From: Terriglobus sp. TAA 43
Lineage (GTDB): Bacteria; Acidobacteriota; Terriglobia; Terriglobales; Acidobacteriaceae
Direction of reading: 5' to 3'
DNA: 64,000 nt
Assembly (NCBI RefSeq): GCF_000800015.1
Contig: NZ_JUGR01000004.1
Coordinates: forward strand, 1 to 64,000
The notes under the pieces are model-generated. The model saw nothing but the letters and a program-made list of their open reading frames with translations, had not been told where the DNA came from and ran no database searches. Position 1 is the stretch's first letter. Each line of letters starts with the position of its first letter. Positions 8,421 to 16,667 of the stretch are shown here, piece by piece. Position numbers and translations under genes: made by a program.

Positions 8421-8425
8421 ATTCT
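8396..8425 (+). promoter_or_regulatory. Candidate promoter for the hydrolase-efflux operon
   Basis: TTGACG (8396-8401), an 18-bp spacer, then TATTCT (8420-8425). The -10 box overlaps, on the opposite strand, a TAGAAT box (8421-8426) that could serve tetR. The match is by eye. Confidence 0.45.
8406..8419. promoter_or_regulatory. TetR operator-like palindrome 1
   Basis: TGAGGGCACCCTCA: perfect 6-bp arms around a 2-bp centre. It lies inside the spacer of the plus-strand candidate promoter and over the tetR start codon. Confidence 0.6.
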
Positions 8426-8434
8426 AGCAATAGC

Positions 8435-8460
8435 AAAATGTGAGGATGTCCTCATGTTTT
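8435..8460. promoter_or_regulatory. TetR operator-like palindrome 2
   Basis: The core TGAGGATGTCCTCA (8441-8454) is flanked by near-symmetric AAAATG and TGTTTT. The core has the same architecture as palindrome 1 and lies exactly 35 bp from it centre to centre, in the 61-bp intergenic region. Confidence 0.75.
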
Positions 8461-8480
8461 GTGAATAGGAGATGACAGGC

Positions 8481-9053
8481 ATGGCGGATAAGACACTTTC
8501 ACTGGACGCGAAAAAGACGGCGCTGGTTCTGATTGATTTGCAGTACGCCATTGTGGGGCGCGATGTGCAGCCCCATGCGGCGAAGGATGTGGTGGAACGT
8601 TCGCGGCGCATGGCAGAGGCGTTGCGGTCGAAGGGCGGCACGGTGGTGTATGTACACGTGAACTTGCAGGACTTCATGCAGCCGCAGGCCGATGAGCCAA
8701 CCCAGCTTCCGAAGGATATTCCGGCGATGGCCAGCGAGATTGTTCCTGAGGCCGGGAAGCAGGATGGTGACCTGGTGATTGCGAAGCGGCACTGGGGTGC
8801 ATTTGCGCAGACGAACCTTGAGGCAGAGCTTCGTGCGCGCGGCGTGGAGACGATTGTGTTGGCGGGCATTGCAACGAACATCGGCGTGGAGTCGACGTTC
8901 CGGCAGGGCACTGGTCTGGGCTTCGCATTTGTTGTGGTGGAAGATGCGTGCGCCACGTTCAGCGCAGAGATGCAGGACTTTGCGTTTAAGAACATCTTTC
9001 CTCGTGCGGGGCTGGTGCGTTCGACGGATGAGGTGATTGCAGCCATTGTCTAG
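8481..9053 (+). CDS. Isochorismatase-fold hydrolase lacking the nucleophilic Cys
   Basis: A cytosolic alpha/beta hydrolase of 190 residues in the isochorismatase/cysteine-hydrolase superfamily. The Asp of the catalytic set is in ALVLIDLQYA (near residue 18) and the Lys in VIAKRHWGAF (near 102). Where amidohydrolase members carry the nucleophilic Cys, this protein reads ATNIGVEST, with Gly. The start at 8481 is chosen because AGGAG lies 9 nt upstream, whereas the ATG at 8472 overlaps it. The stop lies within the start region of the MFS gene, so the two are translationally coupled. The substrate is unknown; the TetR-controlled efflux context suggests a small toxic or signalling molecule. Confidence 0.88.
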   Translation: MADKTLSLDAKKTALVLIDLQYAIVGRDVQPHAAKDVVERSRRMAEALRSKGGTVVYVHVNLQDFMQPQADEPTQLPKDIPAMASEIVPEAGKQDGDLVIAKRHWGAFAQTNLEAELRARGVETIVLAGIATNIGVESTFRQGTGLGFAFVVVEDACATFSAEMQDFAFKNIFPRAGLVRSTDEVIAAIV

Positions 9054-10425
9054 CGTCGTTACAGAACGCGCGGATACGGCGCTGATCTGGAAGGTGGGAG
9101 CGGTCGCCGTTATGGGATCGTTCCTGTCGCAGATGGATGCGACGGTGGTGAATGTTTCGCTGCCCACGCTGGTGCGGGATCTGCATAGCAACCTTTCTGT
9201 GATGCAGTGGGTGACGAGCGGCTATTTGCTGGCGTTGGCATTCATGTTGCCGCTGAATGGCTGGCTTGTGGACCGCATCGGTGCGCGGCGTTTGTACATG
9301 ATTTGCCTGTCGACGTTCACAGTGTCCTCAGCGTTGTGTGCAGCCGCGTCGTCCGCGGAGATGTTAGTAGCGTTTCGCGTGCTGCAGGGGCTGAGCGGTG
9401 GGCTGTTGGCTCCGATGGCGCAGTTGATGATGGCGCGCGTGGCGGGCAAGAACATGGCACGCGTGATGGGCTATGCGACGTTGCCGATTTTGCTGGGGCC
9501 TCTGGTGGGGCCGGTGATTGCGGGCGCGATTCTGCAACATGCGTCGTGGCACTGGCTGTTTCTGGTGAATGTGCCGGTGGGTGTCGTTGCAGTGCTGTGC
9601 GCGATGTTCCTGTTGCCGAACGATGAGGCAGAGCGTAATCCGCGGTCGCTGGATCTGTTGGGATTAGCGATTCTTTCCCCGAGTATGGTGCTGTTTCTGT
9701 ATGGCGCGGACCATGTGCGTGAACGCATGGGGTTGGCGTTATTGTTCGTAGCGACGTTGTGCTTTGTGTTGTTCGTGCGCCGTGCACGGCTTCGCGGAGA
9801 CGATGCGCTGGTGGATCTGAAGCTATTTCACGGAACGTTTCGCGTCGCTGCGATGACACAGTTTCTATCGAACGGTGCGGTGTATTCGTTCCAGTTGCTG
9901 CTGCCATATCTGCTGGTGCGGCAGATGGGGTTGTCACCCGCGAAGGTGGGATGGTTGTTGGTGCCGCTTGGGCTGGGGATGCTGTTGGTGTATCCGTCGA
10001 ACGGTTGGTTGCAGGAGCGATTCGGGATTCGCAGACTGGCGGTGGTCGGGGCTTCGATTGTTGCGTTGACGACGATTCCGTTTGTGTTGATGCCCATGCG
10101 CGGTTTGAGTATTCCTGTGCTGGTGGTTGCGCTGTTTTTGCGTGGCATGGGGCAAGGCGCGATCGGATTGCCTTCGATAACGGCAGCGTATCTTGCGGTG
10201 CCGCGCAGAGAGTTGCCAATGGCGACGACATCGATGAACATCGTGCAGCGACTGGGCGGGCCGACGCTCACAACGCTGTGCGCGACGTTGCTGGCATGGG
10301 GTATGGAACAGGGAACGCAACCTGTAGCGTTTGCCTGGGTGTTCGGGTTTCTTTGCTTGATCAATCTGGCAGTGGTGGCGGCCACGTTGCGCCTTCCATT
10401 GCGTGCTTCGCAAGCCGACGCATAG
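9037..10425 (+). CDS. DHA2-family MFS drug/proton antiporter
   Basis: A 462-residue, about 14-helix multidrug transporter of the EmrB/QacA type. Family motifs seen are SQMDATVVNVSLPTL in helix 1, motif A (GWLVDRIGARRLY) in loop 2-3, and motif C (GPLVGPVIAG) in helix 5. No in-frame ATG exists near the start; TTG at 9037 follows GAGG by 3 nt, and TTG at 9046 is the alternative. Both overlap the end of the hydrolase gene, indicating coupling. It probably exports the molecule that the TetR regulator senses. Confidence 0.9.
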   Translation: MQPLSSVVTERADTALIWKVGAVAVMGSFLSQMDATVVNVSLPTLVRDLHSNLSVMQWVTSGYLLALAFMLPLNGWLVDRIGARRLYMICLSTFTVSSALCAAASSAEMLVAFRVLQGLSGGLLAPMAQLMMARVAGKNMARVMGYATLPILLGPLVGPVIAGAILQHASWHWLFLVNVPVGVVAVLCAMFLLPNDEAERNPRSLDLLGLAILSPSMVLFLYGADHVRERMGLALLFVATLCFVLFVRRARLRGDDALVDLKLFHGTFRVAAMTQFLSNGAVYSFQLLLPYLLVRQMGLSPAKVGWLLVPLGLGMLLVYPSNGWLQERFGIRRLAVVGASIVALTTIPFVLMPMRGLSIPVLVVALFLRGMGQGAIGLPSITAAYLAVPRRELPMATTSMNIVQRLGGPTLTTLCATLLAWGMEQGTQPVAFAWVFGFLCLINLAVVAATLRLPLRASQADA

Positions 10426-10440
10426 AAATACGGCGGAAAC

Positions 10441-11439
10441 GTGCCGGTCGCGCTATTCTGCTGTGGAGTGGAACCGCGACGAAAACGCCGGCTGTATTCC
10501 CTGGGTATTCCCATTGCGCTGATTGTGGTGCTGATCGTGGCGCTGGTGCTGCGCTTTCATGCGCCGCCTGAGGTGGCGCGTCTGCTGCCGGAATCCGACG
10601 CGATTGTTTACATGAGTTTGAAGCCGGTGCGCGCGGCGACCCACTTCGATGAGAAACCCGTTACGCCTTCGCCGGAGTATGCGAAGTTTCTGGACGGCAC
10701 CGGATTCCACTGGGAACACGATTTGGATCGCATTGCCGTGTCGCTGCATCGCATGCCCGATCCGAATGGGCCGAATGGCGTGGTGGCGTATACGGGCGTG
10801 ATGGAAGGGCGCTTTGATTCGCGCAAGCTGACGGAGTATCTGCAGAAGAACAGTGTTGCGACGGAGAATTACGCCGGGCATACGGTGTACACCGTTCCCG
10901 GCAGTGAAGGCCGCGTGATGCGCGTGAGCGCGCTGGGATACGACATGGTTGTCGCGAGCAACATGCCCACGCCGGAACAGATTCATTCTGTGATTGATCG
11001 TTATGCAGGGGGAGCGTCACCGTTCTCGGGATCGTCACTGTTGTCGTTGCGATATCGTGAGGTGCCTTACTTCGCGCTGGCGTGGGGCATTGGTCATGTG
11101 GGTTTGCCGTTCAGCGATCGCGGCAATATCCAGGTGTTCGGTGTGACCTTGCCGATGAGCGAGGATACGGACTTCATCGCATCGCTTGCGTTCCGTGGCA
11201 GTTTGCAACTGCGGGTGGAGGAGCTTGCTGCTTCTGAGGCGGATGCGATGCAGACAGCGGCGAATCTGGCGACCATTCTGCAAATTGCGCGCGGATTCTC
11301 GCAGGGCACGGCGACGCCGCAGGATGCGGCGCTGCACCAGGCGTTTGCTTCGCTTTCGGTGGAGCAGAAGAAGAGTCGCGTGGTGATTACGGGCGATGTT
11401 TCGCGTTCGCTGCTGAGTGAAGCGGTGGGCGGGAAGTAA
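10441..11439 (+). CDS. Hypothetical membrane-anchored protein
   Basis: A 332-residue protein with a basic N-terminus, one membrane segment (IPIALIVVLIVALVL, about residues 23-38) and a large domain likely outside the cytoplasm, beginning PPEVARLLPESDAIVYMSL. The pattern of a membrane anchor followed by a repeated alpha/beta domain resembles other acidobacterial proteins of unknown role. The start is uncertain: GTG at 10441, or GTG at 10468 directly after TGGA. It lies 15 bp after the MFS gene and 16 bp before the GNAT gene on the same strand, so all may share a transcript. Confidence 0.65.
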   Translation: MPVALFCCGVEPRRKRRLYSLGIPIALIVVLIVALVLRFHAPPEVARLLPESDAIVYMSLKPVRAATHFDEKPVTPSPEYAKFLDGTGFHWEHDLDRIAVSLHRMPDPNGPNGVVAYTGVMEGRFDSRKLTEYLQKNSVATENYAGHTVYTVPGSEGRVMRVSALGYDMVVASNMPTPEQIHSVIDRYAGGASPFSGSSLLSLRYREVPYFALAWGIGHVGLPFSDRGNIQVFGVTLPMSEDTDFIASLAFRGSLQLRVEELAASEADAMQTAANLATILQIARGFSQGTATPQDAALHQAFASLSVEQKKSRVVITGDVSRSLLSEAVGGK

Positions 11440-11455
11440 TGCTTAGCGGACTGCG

Positions 11456-12025
11456 ATGAGTGCTCGGTTTCACATCCGTGTCGCGACGCTGGAGGACATT
11501 CCTGCGCTACACCAGTTGATTGAAGCTTCTGTGCGGCAGTTGCAAACGAACGAGTACACCGCAGAGCAGAGGGATGGCGCTCTAGGGCATGTATTCGGAG
11601 TGGACACGCAACTGATCCAGGATCAGACGTACTTTGTGGCATGTCCCGCAGAACAGCCGACGGTGATTGCCGGGTGTGGTGGATGGAGCTTTCGCAAGAC
11701 GTTGTTTGGAAGCGATCATGGACCGGGGAGGATCCCGGAGGTGCTTGATCCGACAGCCGATGCTGCAAAGATTCGCGCAATCTTTATCCATCCAGAATGG
11801 GCGCGACAGGGTTTGGGCTCCTTGATTCTGGAGCACTGCGAAAACGCTGCGCAGAACGCCGGATTTGGGCGATTTGAGATGGGTTCCACGCTGACGGGGG
11901 TGGCGCTGTATGCGCTGAAGGGATACCGGGAGGAAGAGCGCATCGAGGTGCCTCTCCCGAACGGCAGCCTGCTTCCGATTGTCCACATGGTGAAGCTTTT
12001 GAAGGGTGTCGAAACGACATCTTGA
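11456..12025 (+). CDS. GNAT-family N-acetyltransferase
   Basis: A 189-residue cytosolic acetyltransferase. The acetyl-CoA binding motif A is visible as IRAIFIHPEWARQGLGSLIL (about 104-123), with a beta-4 strand before it and a C-terminal aromatic region (ALYALKGYREEERI). The N-terminus IRVATLEDIPALHQLI is typical of the fold. The acceptor substrate cannot be read from the sequence. It follows the anchored hypothetical gene by 16 bp. Confidence 0.88.
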   Translation: MSARFHIRVATLEDIPALHQLIEASVRQLQTNEYTAEQRDGALGHVFGVDTQLIQDQTYFVACPAEQPTVIAGCGGWSFRKTLFGSDHGPGRIPEVLDPTADAAKIRAIFIHPEWARQGLGSLILEHCENAAQNAGFGRFEMGSTLTGVALYALKGYREEERIEVPLPNGSLLPIVHMVKLLKGVETTS

Positions 12026-12088
12026 ACAGCCGATTCATGGCGTTCGATTGCAGTTGCAAAATGTGTGCGCTGGGCATTTCATTTGGGC

Positions 12089-13372
12089 ATGGACAACTTC
12101 CGTCGCGCCGCCGTTTTTTGTTCTGCTGTTTTGTTTGCCTCCACGCTTGCCGCCCAGACGAAGACAGGACAGACCGCCTTTGAAGATGCCGTGGATGAAA
12201 AGCCCGGCAATCGCATTCACATTACGCTGGCCGATTTGCCCGCGCCGCATCCGGATGAGACGGTTGCAAATGGGCCGCAGCTCGCCCCACGCAACGGAGC
12301 GATCCCGATTGCGAAACCCGGGTATCGCGTGGAACTGTACGCCGAGGGTGATTTCAAGACTCCGAGGCTGATTCGTACAGCTCCGAATGGCGATTTGTTC
12401 CTGGCAGATTCGGGGGCGGGATCGGTGATTGTGTTGCGTGGCGTGGGCGTAAATGGCCGGGCGGCACAGCGCGAGGTGTTCGCGACGGGCTTGAACAGGC
12501 CGTTTGGCATCAACTTCTGGCCTGCGGATAACCCCAAGTATGTGTATGTCGCGAACACGGATTCCGTGGTTCGTTTCCCGTATAAGAGCGGTGATCTGAA
12601 AGCCACGGGCGCGGCCGAGACCGTGGTGACGGGTATCCCTGCGGGCGGCGGCCACTGGACACGCGATGTAGTGTTTGCGAAGGATGGCCAGAGGATGTTT
12701 GTGTCTGTGGGGTCAGGGTCGAACGTGGATGATCCTGATACACATCCTGCGGAGAAGAATCGTGCGGATGTGCTGGAGTACAAACCGGATGGCACGTTTG
12801 TGAAGGTGTTTGCGTATGGCATTCGCAACTGCGTGGGCGAGGCCATTCAACCGGAAACGGGCGACCTGTGGTGCAGCGTAAATGAACGAGATTTGCTGGG
12901 CAATCACCTGGTGCCCGACTACATCACGCATGTGCAGGAGGGTGGGTTCTACGGCTGGCCTTGGTGGTACATGGGAGGCAAGCAGGATCCGCGCCATGCT
13001 GGGAAGCACCCGGAGCTGCAGGCTAAGGTGATTACACCGGATGTATTGATGCAGCCGCATAACGGCTCGCTGCAGATGACGTTTTATGAGGGCAAGAATG
13101 TACCGGGCATTGCGAAGGGCGACATCTTTGCAGCGGAGCATGGTTCATGGAATCGAAAGGAACGCACTGGATATGAAGTGGCTCGCATCTCGGTAAAAAA
13201 CGGTAAGGCGCTCGGCGAGTATGAAGACTTTCTGACGGGCTTCACGACGCCCGATGGCAAGGTCTGGGGACGGCCTGTGGGCGTTGCGGTAGCAAAGGAT
13301 AGTGCCATTATTGTGGTCGAAGATGGGGCGGATACGGTCTGGCGCGTCACGTGGGTGGGGAAACAGAACTAA
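12089..13372 (+). CDS. Exported sorbosone-dehydrogenase-like (PQQ sugar dehydrogenase family) protein
   Basis: A 427-residue secreted six-bladed beta-propeller of the glucose/sorbosone dehydrogenase family (COG2133), periplasmic enzymes that oxidise sugars, often with PQQ. The signal peptide runs from MDNFRRAAVF to about LAAQ. Conserved segments are GYRVELYAEG (blade 1), YGIRNCVGEA, WCSVNERDLLG, GGFYGWPWWYMGG and AAEHGSWNR. The ATG at 12089 is chosen because it starts the signal peptide; the frame is open 24 bp further upstream from a GTG. No PQQ biosynthesis genes are in the window, so cofactor use is inference from the family. Confidence 0.85.
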   Translation: MDNFRRAAVFCSAVLFASTLAAQTKTGQTAFEDAVDEKPGNRIHITLADLPAPHPDETVANGPQLAPRNGAIPIAKPGYRVELYAEGDFKTPRLIRTAPNGDLFLADSGAGSVIVLRGVGVNGRAAQREVFATGLNRPFGINFWPADNPKYVYVANTDSVVRFPYKSGDLKATGAAETVVTGIPAGGGHWTRDVVFAKDGQRMFVSVGSGSNVDDPDTHPAEKNRADVLEYKPDGTFVKVFAYGIRNCVGEAIQPETGDLWCSVNERDLLGNHLVPDYITHVQEGGFYGWPWWYMGGKQDPRHAGKHPELQAKVITPDVLMQPHNGSLQMTFYEGKNVPGIAKGDIFAAEHGSWNRKERTGYEVARISVKNGKALGEYEDFLTGFTTPDGKVWGRPVGVAVAKDSAIIVVEDGADTVWRVTWVGKQN

Positions 13373-13411
13373 ATCCGTCTGAAATTCAAAGAAACACAGG
13401 ATTTAGCAAAG

Positions 13412-13446
13412 AGTGGGACGGATGCTTCGGCGTTCGTCCCACTTTG
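13412..13446 (+). terminator. Terminator with UUCG tetraloop
   Basis: A 14-bp stem (13412-13425 with 13430-13443, two G-U wobbles) capped by TTCG and followed by TTT, 40 bp after the dehydrogenase stop. Confidence 0.75.
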
Positions 13447-13489
13447 GTGTCAGAGGCACATTTGCCTGTGAAAAAGAATGCTTCCGTGT

Positions 13490-13517
13490 GGAACTGAATC
13501 GCAACTCCTTGCGTACT
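13490..13517 (+). promoter_or_regulatory. Candidate ECF-type promoter for the sigma operon
   Basis: GGAACT (13490-13495), 16 bp, then CGTACT (13512-13517). GGAAC is the usual ECF -35 core. Its placement directly before an ECF sigma gene suggests autoregulation. By-eye match only. Confidence 0.4.
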
Positions 13518-13524
13518 GCATTTC

Positions 13525-14514
13525 ATGGGTACGCTGTCCATTGCGATGACGCCGATGTTCCCCGGGATGACGGGCTGGAAGATGCCAGCTGCGCCCCGTT
13601 CGGCAAAAGTTCTGTCGCCACTGCCTGTGGTTGAAGCCCCGGTCGCTGCGGCTAAGGAAGTGAAAACGCCGAGGCGTGCGAAGAAGGATTCCGAGGCGAA
13701 CATTGTTAGTCTGCGCGAGCGGGACCTGCCGGTGATCCGGGATCGCCGCGGTGTGTTAACGGATGTGCCTCTGGAGGCATCGGCAGCGAGCGACTCGCAC
13801 GGTACACTGTCGCAACTGGCAGAGGGACAGAGTTTGCAGCGTACACCAGAGGAAAGCCGGAATCTGGAGCCGTGGAATGCGGCTGCGCCGTCTGCGCCCG
13901 TGATGGACGCGGCGAAGGCGCAGGAACTGGAGGCGTTGCACCGGCTGGTGTACGCGTGCCTGCGCGGCGATTCGTCTGCGTGGCAGCAGCTAGTTGTTGC
14001 GCAGCATCGCCGGGTGTACGGCATCTGCTATCGCTTTACGGGATCGCCCACGGATGCGGAAGACCTGACGCAGGATGTGTTCCTGAAGGTTTACAAGAAT
14101 CTGCCGGGGTTTGATCCGGAAAAAGGCGCGTTTACAACGTGGTTGACCACGCTGACGCGAAACATGCTGGTGGACCACTTCCGCCGCACACGCCTGGATC
14201 GCGCCACGGATTCGCTGGACGAAAACCTGCACGACGAAGACGGCCCCACCATGGCGGAGCGTCTGGCCGACACGCGGCCTAACCAGATGGAGCAGGTGGC
14301 GCGGCAGGAGATGCGTGTTCGCATCCAGCATGCGCTGAAACAGCTTTCGCCGGAGTTGCGTGAGGCTGTCATTCTGCGCGATCTGCAGGACATGGATTAT
14401 CGAGAGATTGCCGCGGTTCTGCGTGTGCCGGAGGGCACCGTAAAGAGCCGAATAAGCCGGGGTCGCGCAGAGTTGGCGCGCATGCTCGGACGCACAGAGA
14501 GGAAGGTGATGTAG
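13525..14514 (+). CDS. ECF RNA polymerase sigma factor with long N-terminal extension
   Basis: A 329-residue sigma-70 family group 4 factor. Region 2 is near residues 140-205 (YGICYRFTGSPTDAEDLTQD, then FTTWLTTLTRNMLVDHFRR); region 4 is near 270-320 (LSPELREAVILRDL, then EIAAVLRVPEGTVKSRI). About 130 residues of low-complexity, Ala/Pro/charged sequence precede region 2, roughly doubling the usual ECF length. No Shine-Dalgarno is seen at 13525; later ATGs at 13546, 13555, 13567 and 13582 are possible. The stop abuts the anti-sigma GTG. It should direct RNA polymerase to envelope-stress-type promoters. Confidence 0.88.
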   Translation: MGTLSIAMTPMFPGMTGWKMPAAPRSAKVLSPLPVVEAPVAAAKEVKTPRRAKKDSEANIVSLRERDLPVIRDRRGVLTDVPLEASAASDSHGTLSQLAEGQSLQRTPEESRNLEPWNAAAPSAPVMDAAKAQELEALHRLVYACLRGDSSAWQQLVVAQHRRVYGICYRFTGSPTDAEDLTQDVFLKVYKNLPGFDPEKGAFTTWLTTLTRNMLVDHFRRTRLDRATDSLDENLHDEDGPTMAERLADTRPNQMEQVARQEMRVRIQHALKQLSPELREAVILRDLQDMDYREIAAVLRVPEGTVKSRISRGRAELARMLGRTERKVM

Positions 14515-15363
14515 GTGAGCGATGAGAAAGCCAATTCGACAGAGGGAGGAAAGAAGCGCATGAGCCGGCTCACCTGCACGCAGTGCGAGACGATGCTGCT
14601 TGACGCCGCGGACGGCGTTCTGCTGGCCGAAGACGATACGCATTTCCGCCTGCACTTGGCCGAATGCCCGTCGTGCGAAAAGCTCTACGAAGAAATTCGC
14701 AAGGGCGATGCATGGATGGACATGCTGAAGGAGGAAGAACCGGTTCCCCCAGCGAACATGGTGGCGCGCATCCTGATGCGGACCAGTGGCAATGAAGGTC
14801 TGGCCAGCGCGATGGCGGCACAGGTGGCGCATTCGGGGTCTCTGTTCGGGCATAGCCAGGGCGCAAAGGTTCTGCCCTTCCGTGCACCGGAACCCAAGAA
14901 TGCATGGGCGCGCATGGTGCATACGGTGATGCAACCGCGCTTTGCCATGACGGCCGCGATGGCGTTCTTCTCCATTGCGCTGACTTTGAATCTGTTTGGC
15001 GTTCACGTTGGTGCGTTGCGTGCAAGCGACCTGAAGCCTTCTAGTCTTCGCCGCAGCTTCTGGAGCATGAACAGCCAGGTGGTGCGGTATTACGACAATC
15101 TTCGCGTGGTGTACGAGTTGGAATCGCGTGTGCGTGAGATGCAGCGAGATACCGACAGCGGAACGCAACGCGGTGTTACCAACCAACCGGAGAAGAAGGA
15201 CGATTCGGAACAGCGTCCCGTACCCTCTGGACAGCCTCGCAGCAGTTCACCCTTTCCCAGACACGAACTGCACGTCGATTGGCACCACCCGCACTTCCAG
15301 GAAGTGCAGAGCAGCAGAGAGACTTCCGCAGTGGATCATCGCGGAAAAGGAGAGCAAGCATGA
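14515..15363 (+). CDS. Zinc-finger anti-sigma factor, single-pass membrane protein
   Basis: A 282-residue partner of the preceding sigma factor. The N-terminal ZAS domain shows Cys21-x2-Cys24 and His47-x3-Cys51-x2-Cys54, matching the HxxxCxxC zinc motif that grips ECF sigma factors. One membrane segment lies about residues 138-160 (FAMTAAMAFFSIALTLNLFG), and the C-terminal region is polar and Pro/His-rich. The GTG start directly follows the sigma stop with AGGAAGG upstream; the ATG at 14560 with GGGAGGA 9 nt upstream is an equally good start and keeps the whole finger. The end overlaps the next gene as ATGA. Confidence 0.88.
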   Translation: MSDEKANSTEGGKKRMSRLTCTQCETMLLDAADGVLLAEDDTHFRLHLAECPSCEKLYEEIRKGDAWMDMLKEEEPVPPANMVARILMRTSGNEGLASAMAAQVAHSGSLFGHSQGAKVLPFRAPEPKNAWARMVHTVMQPRFAMTAAMAFFSIALTLNLFGVHVGALRASDLKPSSLRRSFWSMNSQVVRYYDNLRVVYELESRVREMQRDTDSGTQRGVTNQPEKKDDSEQRPVPSGQPRSSSPFPRHELHVDWHHPHFQEVQSSRETSAVDHRGKGEQA

Positions 15364-16661
15364 GCATCCAGGACAACAGCAATCAGCAGGGCTACACTGC
15401 GCCGGGTGCTTCCGCGGGTTACGACCCGCAGATGGGTACGCACGGTACGAATTATGACCCGGCAGGGGCAGTTCCTCCGCCTCAGCCACCCTATGCTTAT
15501 CCTCCACCGCCGGGAACGCATATTCCTAATCCTCTGCTGGCGGGCCTGCTGGGATGCATCCCCGGTGTGGGCGCCATGTACAACGGCCAGTTTGCCAAGG
15601 GGTTGGCGCATATCGCGATCTTTGCGATCTTCGTCTCTCTGGCCAATCACGTCAGCGATATATTTGGGATTTTCGTTGCTGGCTGGATGGTCTACATGGC
15701 TTTTGAGTCTTACCAGACAGCACTGGCGCGCCGTGATGGTCGTCCGTTGCCAGATCCCTTCGGACTGAACAACATTGGCGAACGCTTTGGGTTTCAGCCG
15801 CACTCTCATCCTGACCTGAACCGTACGTGGTCGCAGACCGTGGGCCGTATGCCTGGTGCTGCACCGGCGATGGAAGAGACGCGCTACGATGCAGCGACCG
15901 GAGCTAGCTACTACTCACGTACGGATGCAGCTGGAAACACGAGCACCTACCAGGTAGATCCCGCGGGGAACGTGTATTCGCAGAGCTCGACGACGACCGC
16001 GCCGCCTGCTGGATACGCGCCTCCGCCTGCGGGTTATGCGCCGCCGTATGACCCGGCAGCGTATGGTGTGCCGCCTGTGCCTCCTCCGGCCTATGGCATG
16101 CCTCCCGTCCCTCCTGTTCCGCCGATGCCTATCGTGCCTCCGGCCAAGCAGATTCCTGCCGGTGCGTTCTGGCTCATTGGTCTTGGAATCTTTGCCCTGC
16201 TGGGTTCTTTGCGGCCGTTCTCTGGCCTGGAAGGCGAAGCGACCGGCGGCCTGTTCCTGATGGGGTTGGGTGCATTCCTGATCTATCGCCGTCACACGGC
16301 ACTGCGGTACCTGTATCCCGAAGGTTCGCCCGAGCTGGAGTTCAGCAATGTCCGAGCCTATCGCGGAGCTGCCATTGTGTTTGTCGTCGGACTACTGGTT
16401 TTCCTGCAGGGACTGCATGTGTTGCATGGTCAGCTGTTTGGGGCGGTGTTCCTGATTGCGCTGGGTGGGCTCCTGCTGGTGGAACGTGTAACGCAGAGCC
16501 GCACCACGACGGGTTATCCGGGCTATCCCGGATATCCGGGACAGCCCGCTCCTCCCGTAACGGAGCCGGTTGCATCGAAGGATGAGCCGGTTTCGATTGT
16601 TCCGAAGTACACGCGGCCAGAGAATGATCTGCACATCGGCAACGATGAGGAAGGACGGTAA
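15360..16661 (+). CDS. Proline-rich multi-pass membrane protein of the sigma operon
   Basis: A 433-residue protein. The first 50 residues are Gly/Pro/Tyr-rich; then come hydrophobic segments around residues 58-72, 82-120, 275-310 and 345-385, separated by a long Pro-rich stretch (about 215-265) with repeated PPAGYAPP and PPVPP units and a late GYPGYPGYPG repeat. AAGGAG lies 6-7 nt before the ATG, which overlaps the anti-sigma stop (ATGA). The first hydrophobic block, with PGVGAMYNGQFAKGL, resembles TM2-like domains. No enzyme signature is seen; its operon position implies a role at the membrane with the anti-sigma factor. Confidence 0.8.
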   Translation: MSIQDNSNQQGYTAPGASAGYDPQMGTHGTNYDPAGAVPPPQPPYAYPPPPGTHIPNPLLAGLLGCIPGVGAMYNGQFAKGLAHIAIFAIFVSLANHVSDIFGIFVAGWMVYMAFESYQTALARRDGRPLPDPFGLNNIGERFGFQPHSHPDLNRTWSQTVGRMPGAAPAMEETRYDAATGASYYSRTDAAGNTSTYQVDPAGNVYSQSSTTTAPPAGYAPPPAGYAPPYDPAAYGVPPVPPPAYGMPPVPPVPPMPIVPPAKQIPAGAFWLIGLGIFALLGSLRPFSGLEGEATGGLFLMGLGAFLIYRRHTALRYLYPEGSPELEFSNVRAYRGAAIVFVVGLLVFLQGLHVLHGQLFGAVFLIALGGLLLVERVTQSRTTTGYPGYPGYPGQPAPPVTEPVASKDEPVSIVPKYTRPENDLHIGNDEEGR

Positions 16662-16667
16662 AGAGCC

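Noticed and set aside
13990-15186. 398-codon minus-strand frame
   Set aside because: Lies fully antisense to the sigma and anti-sigma genes and has a composition typical of a mirrored frame.
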